The translations under genes and the position numbers were made by a program. From Blastochloris viridis (GTDB lineage: Bacteria; Pseudomonadota; Alphaproteobacteria; Rhizobiales; Xanthobacteraceae), in NCBI RefSeq assembly GCF_001402875.1, contig NZ_CP012946.1, forward strand, positions 1,218,001 through 1,282,000: 64,000 nt of DNA. The letters are read 5' to 3'. This document shows, piece by piece, positions 29,227 to 37,921 of the stretch (position 1 is its first letter; every line of letters starts with the position of its first letter). A model generated the notes under the pieces. That model saw nothing but the letters and a program-made list of their open reading frames with translations, was not told where the DNA came from and searched no databases.

Positions 29227-30378
29227 ATGGCCGAGACCACGTTTTTCATTCCCTCGCTCAACCTGATGGGTGCGGGCTGCCTCACCAGCGCCATCGCCAG
29301 CGTGCGCCGCTACGGCTTCAGCCGGGCGCTGATTGTCACCGACTCGATGCTGTTCAAGCTTGGCATGGCCGACAAGGTGGCCTCGCTGCTACAGCAGCAG
29401 GGCATCGGCGCCTCGATCTTTCCCGGGGCCCAGCCCAACCCGACCGTCGGCAACGTCGAGACCGGCCTGGCCCAGCTCCAGGCCGAGGCCGGCGACTGCG
29501 TGATCTCGCTCGGCGGCGGCTCGTCGCACGACTGCGCCAAGGGCATCGCGCTCACCGCCACCAACGGCGGCAGCATCCGCGACTATGAGGGCGTCGACCG
29601 CTCGGCCAAGCCGCAACTGCCCCTGATCGCCATCAACACCACCGCCGGCACCGCCAGCGAGATGACGCGCTTTTGCATCATCACCGACGAGTCGCGGCTG
29701 GTGAAGATGGCGATCGTCGATCGCAACGTCACGCCCATTCTCTCGGTCAACGACCCCGAGTTGATGTTGGGCAAGCCGCCGGCGCTGACCGCGGCCACCG
29801 GCATGGACGCGCTGACCCATGCGATCGAGGCCTACGTCTCGATCGCGGCCACCCCGATCACGGATGCCTGCGCGCTGAAGGCGGTCTCGATCATCGCCAA
29901 CAATCTGCGCACCGCCGTGGCCGAGGGCAGCAATCTGGTGGCGCGCGAAGCCATGGCCTACGCCGGCTTCATGGCCGGCATGGCCTTCAACAACGCCTCG
30001 CTCGGCTACGTCCATGCCATGGCGCATCAGTTGGGCGGCTTCTATGACCTGCCGCACGGGGTGTGCAACGCCGTGCTGCTACCCCACGTCGAAGCCTTCA
30101 ACGCCGAGGTCTCGGCCGCCCGCCTGCGCGATGTCGCCCATGCCCTGGGCGTCGACACCAACGGCATGAGCGACCAGCAGGGGGCGGACGCCTGCATCCA
30201 GGCGATCCAGCGTCTCTCGGTCGACATCGGCATTCCCTCAGGCCTCGCCCAGCTCGGGGTCAAGGAGGCTGACATCCCGACCCTGGCGACCAACGCGCTG
30301 AAAGATGCCTGCGGCCTGACCAACCCGCGCCGCGCCAGCCAAGCCGAGATCGAGGCCATCTTCCGCGCCGCCGCGTAA
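29227..30378 (+). CDS. Iron-containing (group III) alcohol dehydrogenase
   Basis: This 383-aa Fe-ADH oxidises primary alcohols with NAD. The nucleotide loop [11 protein letters not shown] and the metal-binding block ([20 protein letters not shown] followed by [13 protein letters not shown], with its conserved His residues) are intact. It resembles the ErcA/YiaY group. ATG 29227 follows GAGAG. It sits 123 bases past the MITE copy that follows the aldehyde dehydrogenase gene, so it may share that transcript or have been separated from it. The likely pathway is alcohol to aldehyde to acid. Confidence 0.92.
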   Translation: MAETTFFIPSLNLMGAGCLTSAIASVRRYGFSRALIVTDSMLFKLGMADKVASLLQQQGIGASIFPGAQPNPTVGNVETGLAQLQAEAGDCVISLGGGSSHDCAKGIALTATNGGSIRDYEGVDRSAKPQLPLIAINTTAGTASEMTRFCIITDESRLVKMAIVDRNVTPILSVNDPELMLGKPPALTAATGMDALTHAIEAYVSIAATPITDACALKAVSIIANNLRTAVAEGSNLVAREAMAYAGFMAGMAFNNASLGYVHAMAHQLGGFYDLPHGVCNAVLLPHVEAFNAEVSAARLRDVAHALGVDTNGMSDQQGADACIQAIQRLSVDIGIPSGLAQLGVKEADIPTLATNALKDACGLTNPRRASQAEIEAIFRAAA

Positions 30379-30472
30379 GGCAAGCCGCGTGGGGCGCGAT
30401 GTAACTCAGATCCCGACGAGGACCCCACTGGGATCTCAACAGTATTTTGAAATAAAAGAATAATCGTAACTG

Positions 30473-30508
30473 GCCGGGGTCACGATCTTCCGTGATCGTG
30501 ACCCCGGC
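30473..30508. terminator. Strong hairpin after the alcohol dehydrogenase gene
   Basis: A 15-base-pair perfect stem (GCCGGGGTCACGATC with its inverse) closes a six-base loop. There is no T-run, so it may be a processing or Rho-assisted end rather than a classical terminator. It is the first of three adjacent palindromes. Confidence 0.6.
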
Positions 30509-30519
30509 AGAGTGGAAAT

Positions 30520-30553
30520 TATACCAACGGCCGGCTGCGCTGCCGTTGGTATA
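30520..30553. repeat. Palindrome with ACCAACGG core (first intergenic cluster)
   Basis: A 12-base-pair stem, TATACCAACGGC with its inverse, around a ten-base loop. The ACCAACGG core recurs in the palindromes at 32554-32587 (CAACGG part) and 32644-32671. Confidence 0.7.
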
Positions 30554-30582
30554 TCATCCGTTCCATTCCCACCGGCGATGCG

Positions 30583-30608
30583 CCATGGTCACCTTAAGGT
30601 GACCATGG
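30583..30608. repeat. Perfect 26-base palindrome
   Basis: CCATGGTCACCTT followed at once by its exact inverse. Third member of the cluster between the convergent alcohol dehydrogenase and CsbD-type genes. The function is unknown; it could form a cruciform or a dimeric protein site. Confidence 0.75.
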
Positions 30609-30657
30609 GCCGATGGCGAGGCTCCGCACCAGCGGCGCGGATTGAGCAGGCTCGTTC

Positions 30658-30861
30658 TTACTTGTTGAGCGCCTTGGCCCACTCATCGAGTTGGTGGGCG
30701 GTCGCCTCCTTGGCATGGCCATAGTGTTTCTGAACCAGGCCGATCAGTTCTTCGCGCTTGCCTTTAGCGGCTTCAAGATCGTCGTCGGTCAATTTGCCCC
30801 ACTGTGTCCTGACCTTGCCTTTAAACTCGGTCCAATTTCCTTCGATCTCATCCCAATTCAT
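30658..30861 (-). CDS. CsbD-family stress protein
   Basis: This 67-aa charged helical protein matches the CsbD/YjbJ family: start MNWDEIEGNWTEFKGKV, then QWGKLTDDDLEAAKGKREEL and a final short helix. The family is linked to general stress responses (sigma-B in Bacillus), with no known biochemical activity. AGGAG precedes the ATG at 30861. It stands at the end of a set of small minus-strand stress-type genes. Confidence 0.93.
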   Translation of the reverse strand: MNWDEIEGNWTEFKGKVRTQWGKLTDDDLEAAKGKREELIGLVQKHYGHAKEATAHQLDEWAKALNK

Positions 30862-31005
30862 GGAACTCTCCTAATTATTAAGCTCTGTTGCTGACGCCGG
30901 CCCGAGTAAATGGGTCCTGCGCCGGCCTTCGACAACGCTCCACCGTGGCGCAACCGCCGCGTGACGACCTTGCAGGTTTCAGCGTTCAACAATCCGCGCC
31001 GCCGG

Positions 31006-31170
31006 TTAGATTCTGCCAAGCAGCAACAAGACGATAACGATGATCAGGATGACGCCGGGAATTCCGACGCCGGCATGGCCGTATCCGAACCCGTAGCCGC
31101 CCAAGCGGCCACTGAAGCCACCCAGCAGGAAGATGATGAGAATGATGACGAGAATGGTTCCGAGCGACAT
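31006..31170 (-). CDS. DUF3309-family tiny membrane protein
   Basis: A 54-aa protein, short but clear. It begins MSLGTILVIILIIFLLGG, has a Gly/Tyr-rich middle (GRLGGYGFGYGHAG) and ends in a second helix (GVILIIVIVLLLLGRI). This two-helix pattern with Gly/Tyr centre and terminal LLLGRI is the DUF3309 family, common in Hyphomicrobiales and without known function. GGGAGA precedes the ATG at 31170; the TAA is at 31006-31008. Confidence 0.9.
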   Translation of the reverse strand: MSLGTILVIILIIFLLGGFSGRLGGYGFGYGHAGVGIPGVILIIVIVLLLLGRI

Positions 31171-31289
31171 CGTTTATCTCCCTTTTCAGTGCCCAACCGA
31201 CCGGCTCAGTCTCAATCGCAGGCGCGCTGAGACGCTGGGCCAGCCTTCGCCGGATGACGCAAATGTTGCGTCATCCCTAAACCGCGAAA

Positions 31290-31433
31290 CTACTTCGTTT
31301 CGACGGAAATACCCCTTTCACCGACGTTGAGCTCGATGCCAGACTTCTGCTGCTCCTGGTAGTATTGATAACCAAGAACTGCAGTGGCAGCACCGAGAAC
31401 AACGACAATCGCGTAGAGGACGCTTCGATTCAT
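31290..31433 (-). CDS. 47-aa membrane-anchored protein
   Basis: A small protein with one N-terminal helix (MNRSVLYAIVVVLGAATAV) and a polar tail ending GIELNVGERGISVETK. Proteins with a helix and a GI(D/E)xxxGxxGISVE tail occur widely in Bradyrhizobium relatives as hypothetical proteins. AAGGA lies ten bases before the ATG at 31433. Its place next to the DUF3309 and CsbD genes suggests a shared stress role, by inference only. Confidence 0.75.
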   Translation of the reverse strand: MNRSVLYAIVVVLGAATAVLGYQYYQEQQKSGIELNVGERGISVETK

Positions 31434-31975
31434 GATTTGGAATTCCTTTGCTGGCGGTTTGTCTATTTTTCAATGCGCTTATGATTGTCACAGTGCGCGC
31501 ATCGAGACTAGGTATCTAGCCGTTCCGCCTCAGGGTGACAGGGTCTGGGGCAGCGTGGCGGGATGGGACGAGTCCCATTGGACGATACGCGAATCGTCAT
31601 GGACTCGTTCCTTTCCGGATGGAGCGGAAAATGCGTCAAGCGAGATTGCGCAAGCGCAGGATCCACGACGTGCGGCGAGCAGGCTCGGCGCCCGAGTCGT
31701 TCCGGCGATCTCTGTCGCCGCGGACGAGCGGATGAATTGAATTTACCTGGGGCGCATGCGTTGCTGCCCCATCACGGCCCCGTCGCGAATTAGGGGATGC
31801 GGGCCCGCATCCGGTTGGCGGCGGCCTTCGCGGCCAGCCGCAACGGCTCCCGCGCGGCGGCGCCTTCGCGGCAACGCCCGCCACGATGCCACGGCGAGGG
31901 CGCTTTGGAGTAATGGGTGCGTGACAGGTGCTGGGGCGCGATCAATGCGGCTTGCGCTCCTAGGGTCCTGGCACG
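31434..31975. other. Gap upstream of the 47-aa gene
   Basis: About 540 bases with several short frames but none with a family resemblance or a good ribosome site. It presumably includes the promoter of the 47-aa gene. I see nothing else. Confidence 0.4.
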
Positions 31976-32012
31976 AAAAAGCCCCGATTCTGGCGAACCA
32001 GTCGCGGGGCTT
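31976..32012 (-). terminator. Rho-independent terminator of the cold-shock gene
   Basis: Read on the minus strand: AAGCCCCG, an 18-base middle part, then CGGGGC followed by a T-run (TTTTT). It stands 56 bases past the stop codon of the cold-shock gene. Confidence 0.85.
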
Positions 32013-32068
32013 AAATCGTACTTTTCCAGTGCATCCGCGGTCAAAGCGACACCGCGTCAAGACTACCC

Positions 32069-32278
32069 TTAGATAGCCTGCAACTGTTCGGCCGAAGACT
32101 TTCCGGTCCGACGGTCCGCAACGACCTCGTAAGAAACTTTCTGTCCCTCGTTGAGGCTATACATACCTGCCCGCTCCACGGCACTGATGTGCACAAAGAC
32201 ATCCTTGCTGCCGTCGTCCGGCTGGATGAAACCAAAGCCCTTTTGGCCGTTGAACCACTTCACGGTACCCTGAGACAT
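32069..32278 (-). CDS. cspA: Cold-shock domain protein (CspA family)
   Basis: This 69-aa single cold-shock domain binds single-stranded RNA and DNA and melts RNA structure. The RNP1 motif is KGFGFI and RNP2 is VFVHI; the N-terminus [14 protein letters not shown] is typical. Proteins of this type are abundant RNA chaperones in cold or stationary phase. A predicted promoter about 130 bases upstream leaves the long leader usual for csp genes, and a strong terminator follows, so it is a single-gene transcript. Which paralogue it is cannot be decided. Confidence 0.96.
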   Translation of the reverse strand: MSQGTVKWFNGQKGFGFIQPDDGSKDVFVHISAVERAGMYSLNEGQKVSYEVVADRRTGKSSAEQLQAI

Positions 32279-32414
32279 GTGTCTAGTCTTTCAACAAAGT
32301 AAATTTTGGCCGCGCCCTGGCGCTGCCGGTGCGTCGCGAGATTTTTGGTTAAGTCGTCAGTCAAGCGCGCTGTTCGCGGCGAGGCCAAGTCGTTAGGCCG
32401 AAACTCGGTATCTT

Positions 32415-32443
32415 TATATAGAAGATTCCTTCGGATTAAGCAA
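32415..32443 (-). promoter_or_regulatory. Predicted promoter of the cold-shock gene
   Basis: On the minus strand, TTGCTT (-35) and TATATA (-10) are separated by exactly 17 bases. Transcription would begin near 32408, giving a leader of about 130 bases. Confidence 0.65.
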
Positions 32444-32553
32444 GGACAATCTCCTGGTGCCGCGATGCCGACGATGGCTTGGTCCCCTGCTTGCTATCCG
32501 CATTTTACCCACATCTGCCGCCCATCGGGCGTTGCCGCTTTCCGTAGTTACAC

Positions 32554-32587
32554 CAACGGCCCCGGATGCTGACGCATGGGGCCGTTG
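32554..32587. repeat. Hairpin A of the second palindrome cluster
   Basis: CAACGGCCCC pairs perfectly with GGGGCCGTTG; ATGC and GCAT inside extend the stem after a two-base bulge. Confidence 0.7.
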
Positions 32588-32604
32588 AAATTCGCGGATT
32601 TTCG

Positions 32605-32629
32605 TTCATGAAATCATTGATTTCATGAA
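32605..32629. repeat. Hairpin B of the second palindrome cluster
   Basis: TTCATGAAATCA, one T, then the exact inverse TGATTTCATGAA. AT-rich, unlike its GC-rich neighbours. Confidence 0.7.
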
Positions 32630-32643
32630 GATCTGCGATCGGA

Positions 32644-32671
32644 ACCAACGGCGGCGGCCGCCGCCGTTGGT
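32644..32671. repeat. Perfect 28-base palindrome, hairpin C
   Basis: ACCAACGGCGGCGG followed at once by its exact inverse. It shares the ACCAACGG core with the palindrome at 30520-30553 and lies 30 bases past the stop of the minus-strand exported-protein gene, so it may also end that transcript. Confidence 0.75.
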
Positions 32672-32701
32672 GTCACGCCGCATTGTGCAACGGGTCGAAG
32701 C

Positions 32702-33142
32702 TCAGCGCAGTGAAATGACCAGCCCGCTCAGGTCGGCATTGGCCATCAACCCGACCTCCCGGCCGCTCATCTGCAAAACGGCACCCTTTTCGTTGGTCAG
32801 CACGATCGCACGAGCTCCCGCTCCGAGCGCGGCACCGGCCCCGGCGGCCCCATAGACCCCGGCGACATCCGACGGACGCCGAATTTGGCTGACCCGGCCG
32901 ACAAAATCGGTCTGTGACGCGCCGAACACAAGACCCGCGCTCAGGCCACCAATCGACAGCGGGTAGACCCGTCCACGAAACGTCAAGGTGCCGCTGCCGC
33001 CGGAGCCGCCGATGAACCAGCCGGCCTTCACGACGGAAATACGGATGGTGCCGCTTTCGGCATAAGCCGCGGACGTTATGCTCGCAGCCACGACCGCAAT
33101 CAGAGCAATGAAAACTGCACGAAACTGACCAGAAATACGCAT
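32702..33142 (-). CDS. Exported protein resembling DUF1134/EipA family
   Basis: A 146-aa secreted protein with a clear signal peptide (about residues 1-28, cleavage after AYA). The mature part carries GSGTLTFRGRVYPLSIGG and later GAAGAGAALGAGA and GAVLQMSGREVGL, a pattern close to DUF1134 proteins such as Brucella EipA, a small periplasmic beta-barrel-like protein linked to envelope integrity. The match is by eye, so the family is tentative. It is a single gene on the minus strand. Confidence 0.55.
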   Translation of the reverse strand: MRISGQFRAVFIALIAVVAASITSAAYAESGTIRISVVKAGWFIGGSGGSGTLTFRGRVYPLSIGGLSAGLVFGASQTDFVGRVSQIRRPSDVAGVYGAAGAGAALGAGARAIVLTNEKGAVLQMSGREVGLMANADLSGLVISLR

Positions 33143-33329
33143 TCTTGAATTCTCCGCAACCCTAGGGGCTTGTGGCTAGGCAGCCGTTAGTATTTTCGAC
33201 ACGAAGCTGGAAGCCAGAGCTAAAGTAGCTAACACAAAATCATGACTCGCCAAACACGTATCGCAAGATGTTTTATTTTATTCCGGCGCGCGCTCCCCAA
33301 GGCGACCAGTTCAGAGGGTCAACTTCCAT

Positions 33330-33473
33330 GAAAACTTGGCGTTGCGGGCGCTGGAGGGCGAGAACCGGCGGGTCAAGAAGCTGCAGGCGGAGTCGATGCT
33401 GACGTTCTGGCGTTGAAGGGTCCGCTGGGAAAAACTGAGCCGGTTTGCGGATCGCTAAAGGGGGGGGGAACTG
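33330..33473 (+). pseudogene. IS3-family OrfA remnant (C-terminal end)
   Basis: The 28 codons from 33330 read as the end of an IS3 OrfA leucine-zipper region (LRALEGENRRVKKLQAE) and stop at TGA 33414. The helix-turn-helix half is missing. A further LGKTEP-like segment in another frame leads into the OrfB remnant. Confidence 0.7.
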
Positions 33474-34196
33474 ATGGCCGACCACGGCTCCTCCGAGCGT
33501 CGCGCCTGCAGGCGGATCGGGGTCAATCGGTCGGCATGGCAATATGAGCCGCTGCGCGGACAGGACGATGGCGTGCGTGCGCGGATGGCGATTCCGCAGG
33601 AGCCCAGCCAGCGCTTGCCGCTCGACGTCGAGGTCGGACTCGCTGGCCGCGGCGCGGCCAGCGGTTCCGGCTTCTGAGCGTCACCGACGGCTGCAGCCGG
33701 GAGTGCCTAGAGCATTCTCCGCAAAAGTGGATACCGGTTTTGCGAAAGAGAAAGCGATAATTCAAAGACTTAGAGCGACAACCCGGCTCAATCAGATCGG
33801 CGGGCGGCGCTCTAGCGTGGATTGTCGATACCTTGCTGTCAGGCGGCGTGTCGTCCGCGAGCCGAGCGCCATCGCCGAGCGTCGCCGGCTGCCGTGCACG
33901 GTGGTCAGCGACAACGGGACCGAACTGACCGGTCACGCCGTCGTCGCCCGGTCGCACCGGGCAAGCTGCAGCAAAACAGCTTTGTGGAATCGCTCAATGG
34001 TCGCATGCGCGACGAGTGCCTGAACGAGCACCTGTTTCTATCGCTCGCTGCGGCGAGACGGATCATCGAGGCATGGCGGACCGACAACAGCACCGTGCGT
34101 CCGCACAGCCGCCTCGGCAGCATGGCGCCCGCCGAGTTTACCAACCGCCTACGGCCGGGGCAGATGGAAGCCGGAACTCACTTATCCGTGGCCTGA
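33474..34196 (+). pseudogene. Decayed IS3-family OrfB transposase, interrupted by a MITE
   Basis: Pieces of an IS3 OrfB in several frames. The start is HGSSERRACRRIGVNRSAW (33474 on), a large internal deletion follows, then RFRLLSVTDGCSREC (33662-33706), the MITE copy, [10 protein letters not shown] (from 33813), a frameshift, [13 protein letters not shown] with the second catalytic Asp, another frameshift, and [20 protein letters not shown] with the final Glu region. Not functional. It dates the MITE insertion as later than the IS3 element. Confidence 0.85.
33707..33815 (-). repeat. MITE-like element, copy 3, inside a transposase pseudogene
   Basis: Reverse orientation of 25006-25111. CTAG stands at both edges (33707-33710 and 33812-33815). 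Taking out the element with one CTAG joins GAG TGC CTA GCG TGG in frame and restores an IS3 transposase peptide (ECLAWIVDT), so this is a true insertion and the edges are a target duplication (TA or CTAG). Confidence 0.92.
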
Positions 34197-34278
34197 AAAC
34201 GGGGAGCAGGTCACCTTTAAGAGAGTGTCGGGCTCGGTCGAAAAGCTGCCCGGCCCGGCCATGACGCTGAGGACGTGC

Positions 34279-34941
34279 TCAGCCCGCGGCGGCAGCGGCC
34301 TTGGCGGCGAGACGGCGGTCGAGATAGTCGCCCACCGTGCCGATCAGCTCGTCGATCCTGCCCTCGAAGAAGTGATTGGCGCCGGGAATCACCTTCTGCT
34401 CGATGATGATGCCCCTCTGGGTTTTGAGCTTTTCGACCAGGCCCTGCACCGCGGTGACCGGCGTCACCGAATCTCTCTCGCCATGCACGAACAGGCCCGA
34501 GGACGGGCAGGGCGCCAGGAACGAGAAGTCGTAGAGGTTGGCCATCGCGGCGACCGAGATGAAGCCCTCGACCTCGGGCCGGCGCATCAGCAGCTGCATG
34601 CCGATCCAGGAGCCGAACGACACCCCGGCGATCCAGCAGGTGCGGGCGTCGGGATTGATCGACTGCACCCAGTCGAGCGCGGAGGCGGCGTCCGACAGCT
34701 CGCCCTGACCGTGGTCGAACGAGCCCTGCGAGCGTCCGACGCCGCGGAAATTGAAGCGCAGCACGCTCATGCCCCGTTCCACGAACAGGTAGTAGAGCTG
34801 GTAGACGATCTGGTTGTTCATCGTCCCGCCGAATTGCGGGTGCGGATGAAGCACCACCGCAATCGGCGCGCTGCGCGTCTTTGACGGGTGGAACCGGCCT
34901 TCGATACGGCCGGCAGGACCGGCGAACACCACTTCGGGCAT
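34279..34941 (-). CDS. Alpha/beta hydrolase (COG2945-type)
   Basis: A 220-aa cytoplasmic serine hydrolase. VVLHPHPQFGGTMNN is the oxyanion region of this group, the nucleophile elbow is GVSFGSW (G-x-S-x-G), the acid is in HGERDSVTP and the catalytic His in GANHFFEG. The substrate is unknown. It diverges from the suf operon, and an Irr-type box lies in the shared upstream region, so it may also respond to iron. ATG 34941 is used. Confidence 0.88.
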   Translation of the reverse strand: MPEVVFAGPAGRIEGRFHPSKTRSAPIAVVLHPHPQFGGTMNNQIVYQLYYLFVERGMSVLRFNFRGVGRSQGSFDHGQGELSDAASALDWVQSINPDARTCWIAGVSFGSWIGMQLLMRRPEVEGFISVAAMANLYDFSFLAPCPSSGLFVHGERDSVTPVTAVQGLVEKLKTQRGIIIEQKVIPGANHFFEGRIDELIGTVGDYLDRRLAAKAAAAAG

Positions 34942-35045
34942 ATGTTTAGGAACCTTGGGGACCTTGAACGGAATGCAACGCGGCGCGACACTGCGAGCCG
35001 GCGGAACTCCACTCCGCTTGACGATGACCGACCGACATCATATTG

Positions 35046-35062
35046 TTTAGAATAATTCCAAA
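35046..35062. promoter_or_regulatory. Iron-control element (Irr box) upstream of the suf operon
   Basis: TTTAGAATAATTCCAAA fits the alphaproteobacterial ICE/Irr pattern TTTAGAA-N3-TTCTAAA with one mismatch. It lies 134 bases before the first suf gene and 104 before the divergent hydrolase gene. Irr control of the suf operon is known in Agrobacterium. Confidence 0.75.
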
Positions 35063-35196
35063 CTAAGGCCGGTCGCCGCGGCGGCAGCATCCGCGAGTGG
35101 CACAGGAACTACCTATCCTCTAAGGCAGATCGGACTCAAATTACAAGCGTTTCGAGCATTCGAAGCGACGGTGCGGCGACAGGAGGCATTGGAGCG

Positions 35197-36378
35197 GTGA
35201 CGGATTTGGCCGGGCGGGCCTATCTCGACTGGAACGCGACGGCGCCGATGCGAGCGGCGGCGCGCGCGGCGACTGTGGTCGCCCTCGACGCCGGCAATCC
35301 GTCGTCCGTTCATGCCGAGGGCCGCGCGGCTCGCGCCGTGGTCGAGCGCGCCCGTGCCGAGGTGGCCGCCGCAGTCGGCGCCACGCCGCGCCAGATTGTG
35401 TTCACCTCCGGCGCCACCGAGGCCAACGCGCTGGCGCTGAGCCCCGGCCTCGAACTCTGCGATGGCCATGCCCACCGTGATGGTCTGGCGGTCTCGGCGA
35501 TCGAACACCCGTCGGTGCTGCGCGGCCATCGCTTCGGGACGCTGCCGGTCGAGACGGTGGCGGTCGACTGCGACGGCGTGGCGCAGCCCGCCACGGTGGC
35601 CGAAGCGTTGGCGCGGCTTGTCGCGCGCGGCGCGGTGCGGCCGCTGGTGTCGGTGATGCTGGCCAACAACGAGACCGGGGTCATCCAGCCGGTCGCTGCC
35701 ATCGCTAGCGCGGTCCACGCCGCCGGCGGCCTGCTGCATGTCGACGCGGTGCAGGCGCTCGGCCGCATTCCGCTTGATTTTCGTGGGCTCGGTGCCGATC
35801 TGATGACGGTGTCGAGCCACAAGATCGGTGGCCCCAAGGGCGCGGGCGCGCTGGTGGTCGGGCCGCGGGTGGCCCACATCGCATCGCCGCTGATCGGCGG
35901 CGGCGGCCAGGAGCAGGGGCGCCGCGCCGGTACCGAGAACGTCCCGGCGATTGCCGGGTTCGGCGCCGCAGCGGCCGAGGCGGTGGCCGAACTGGCGGTC
36001 GCGGCCGATCGGATGCTGGGCCTTCGCCGCCACCTCGCCGAGCGGCTGCTGGCGGCGGCGCCGGATGCCCTGGAATTGGGCGCTGCGGTGCCGCGGCTGC
36101 CCAATACGGTGGCGGTCTCGCTGAAAGGCCTGTCGGCTGAAACCTCGGTAATCGCGTTCGATCTCAGCGGTGTGGCGATTTCTGCGGGGTCGGCCTGCTC
36201 ATCTGGCAAGGTGGCTGCATCGCACGTGGTCGAGGCCATGGGCCATCCCGGACTCGCAGGTTCGACCTTGCGTTTTTCCATCGGCTCGACCACCACCGAA
36301 GCCGACCTCGATCGCGCGATCGGCGTCTGGCGGACTGTGGTGGGTGCACTAGCTAACAGGCAAGGGAAGGCTGCCTGA
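35197..36378 (+). CDS. sufS2: Cysteine desulfurase, NifS/IscS type, first gene of suf operon
   Basis: This 393-aa PLP enzyme removes sulfur from cysteine for Fe-S cluster assembly. The PLP lysine is in SSHKIGGPKGAG and the active-site Cys in ISAGSACSSGK, the group I (NifS/IscS) loop. It differs from the group II SufS encoded later in the same operon. The layout parallels Agrobacterium sufS2BCDS1XA, hence the symbol. Start GTG 35197, with GGAG five bases before it. The operon probably starts here under the Irr-type box. Confidence 0.93.
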   Translation: MTDLAGRAYLDWNATAPMRAAARAATVVALDAGNPSSVHAEGRAARAVVERARAEVAAAVGATPRQIVFTSGATEANALALSPGLELCDGHAHRDGLAVSAIEHPSVLRGHRFGTLPVETVAVDCDGVAQPATVAEALARLVARGAVRPLVSVMLANNETGVIQPVAAIASAVHAAGGLLHVDAVQALGRIPLDFRGLGADLMTVSSHKIGGPKGAGALVVGPRVAHIASPLIGGGGQEQGRRAGTENVPAIAGFGAAAAEAVAELAVAADRMLGLRRHLAERLLAAAPDALELGAAVPRLPNTVAVSLKGLSAETSVIAFDLSGVAISAGSACSSGKVAASHVVEAMGHPGLAGSTLRFSIGSTTTEADLDRAIGVWRTVVGALANRQGKAA

Positions 36379-36436
36379 CCCGAAGCCTTCCAGACCGACC
36401 CACGGTCCTTGAAACCGCGAGGAAGGGAGTAAAGTA

Positions 36437-37921
36437 ATGCCGGCTGTGCAAGAGACCGTCGAATCGGTCCGCGCCATCGATGTCGATCAGTACAAGTGGG
36501 GCTTCTCGACCGATGTCGAGATGGACAAGGCCCCGAAAGGTCTCGGCGAGGACATCGTCCGCTTCATCTCGGCCAAAAAGGGCGAGCCGGAGTGGATGAC
36601 GGAGTGGCGGCTCGGCGCCTATCGGCGCTGGCTGACGCTGGACGAGCCGACCTGGGCCAAGGTGTCGTACCCCAAGATCGACTTCCAGGACCTCTATTAC
36701 TACGCCGCGCCGCGGATGAACGCGGCGCCGAAATCGCTGGACGAGGTCGATCCGGAAATCCTCAAGGCCTATGAGAAGCTCGGCATCCCCTTGAGGGAGC
36801 AGGAGTTGCTCGCCGGCGTCGAGGGCGCCAGCTACCCGCCTTCGCGCGTCGCGGTCGACGCGGTGTTCGATAGCGTGTCGGTCGCCACCACCTTCAAGGA
36901 CGAGTTGAAGAAGGCCGGTGTCATCTTCTGTCCGATTTCGGAAGCGATCCGCGAGTACCCCGATCTGGTGCGGCAGTATCTCGGCACCGTGGTGCCGGTC
37001 ACCGACAATTTCTACGCCACGCTGAATTCGGCGGTGTTCTCCGACGGCTCGTTCGTCTACGTGCCGCCGGGGGTGCGCTGCCCGATGGAGCTGTCGACCT
37101 ATTTCCGCATCAACGAGCAGAACACCGGCCAGTTCGAGCGCACGCTGATCATCGCCGACAAGGGCTCTTACGTGAGCTACCTCGAAGGCTGCACCGCGCC
37201 GCGCCGCGACGAGAACCAGCTGCACGCCGCGGTGGTCGAGCTGATCGCGCTCGACGACGCCGAGATCAAGTATTCCACCGTCCAGAACTGGTATCCCGGC
37301 GACAAGGACGGCAAGGGCGGCATCTACAATTTCGTCACCAAGCGCGGCGATTGCCGCGGCACGAACTCGAAGATCTCGTGGACCCAGGTCGAGACCGGCT
37401 CGGCCATCACCTGGAAATATCCGAGCTGCATCCTGCGCGGCGACAATTCGAAGGGCGAGTTCTATTCGATCGCCATCTCGAACGGCTACCAGCAGGTCGA
37501 CTCCGGCACCAAGATGATCCACCTCGGCAAGAACACCGTGAGCCGGATCATTTCCAAGGGCATCGCCGCCGGCCGGTCGCAGAACACCTATCGCGGCCTC
37601 GTCACCGCGCACAGGAAGGCCACCGGCGCGCGCAACTGGACCAACTGCGACTCGCTGCTGGTCGGCAACCAGTGCGGCGCGCACACCGTGCCCTACATCG
37701 AGAGCAAGAACTCGAGCGCGGTGTTCGAGCACGAGGCCACCACCTCGAAAATCTCCGAGGACACGCTGTTCTACTGCCAGCAGCGCGGCCTGTCGTCCGA
37801 GGAGGCGGTGGCGCTGGTGGTCAACGGCTTCGTGCGCGAGGTGCTGCAGAAACTGCCGATGGAGTTCGCCGTCGAGGCGCAGAAGCTGATCTCGATCAGC
37901 CTTGAGGGCTCGGTGGGGTGA
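36437..37921 (+). CDS. sufB: Fe-S cluster scaffold subunit SufB
   Basis: This 494-aa core subunit of the SufBCD scaffold accepts sulfur and iron and builds the cluster with SufC ATPase. Family blocks include [36 protein letters not shown] and [16 protein letters not shown], and the conserved Cys-bearing [20 protein letters not shown] 36437 follows GGAAGGGAG. Its stop overlaps the next ATG by one base (TGATG). Confidence 0.97.
   Translation: MPAVQETVESVRAIDVDQYKWGFSTDVEMDKAPKGLGEDIVRFISAKKGEPEWMTEWRLGAYRRWLTLDEPTWAKVSYPKIDFQDLYYYAAPRMNAAPKSLDEVDPEILKAYEKLGIPLREQELLAGVEGASYPPSRVAVDAVFDSVSVATTFKDELKKAGVIFCPISEAIREYPDLVRQYLGTVVPVTDNFYATLNSAVFSDGSFVYVPPGVRCPMELSTYFRINEQNTGQFERTLIIADKGSYVSYLEGCTAPRRDENQLHAAVVELIALDDAEIKYSTVQNWYPGDKDGKGGIYNFVTKRGDCRGTNSKISWTQVETGSAITWKYPSCILRGDNSKGEFYSIAISNGYQQVDSGTKMIHLGKNTVSRIISKGIAAGRSQNTYRGLVTAHRKATGARNWTNCDSLLVGNQCGAHTVPYIESKNSSAVFEHEATTSKISEDTLFYCQQRGLSSEEAVALVVNGFVREVLQKLPMEFAVEAQKLISISLEGSVG

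Noticed and set aside
32306..32572. An 88-codon plus-strand frame in the cold-shock gene leader
   Set aside because: It overlaps the predicted promoter and leader of the cold-shock gene, has no ribosome site and no family likeness.
30473..32671. The palindrome clusters as a CRISPR array
   Set aside because: The units differ from each other, are not evenly spaced and have no spacer pattern; no cas gene is near.
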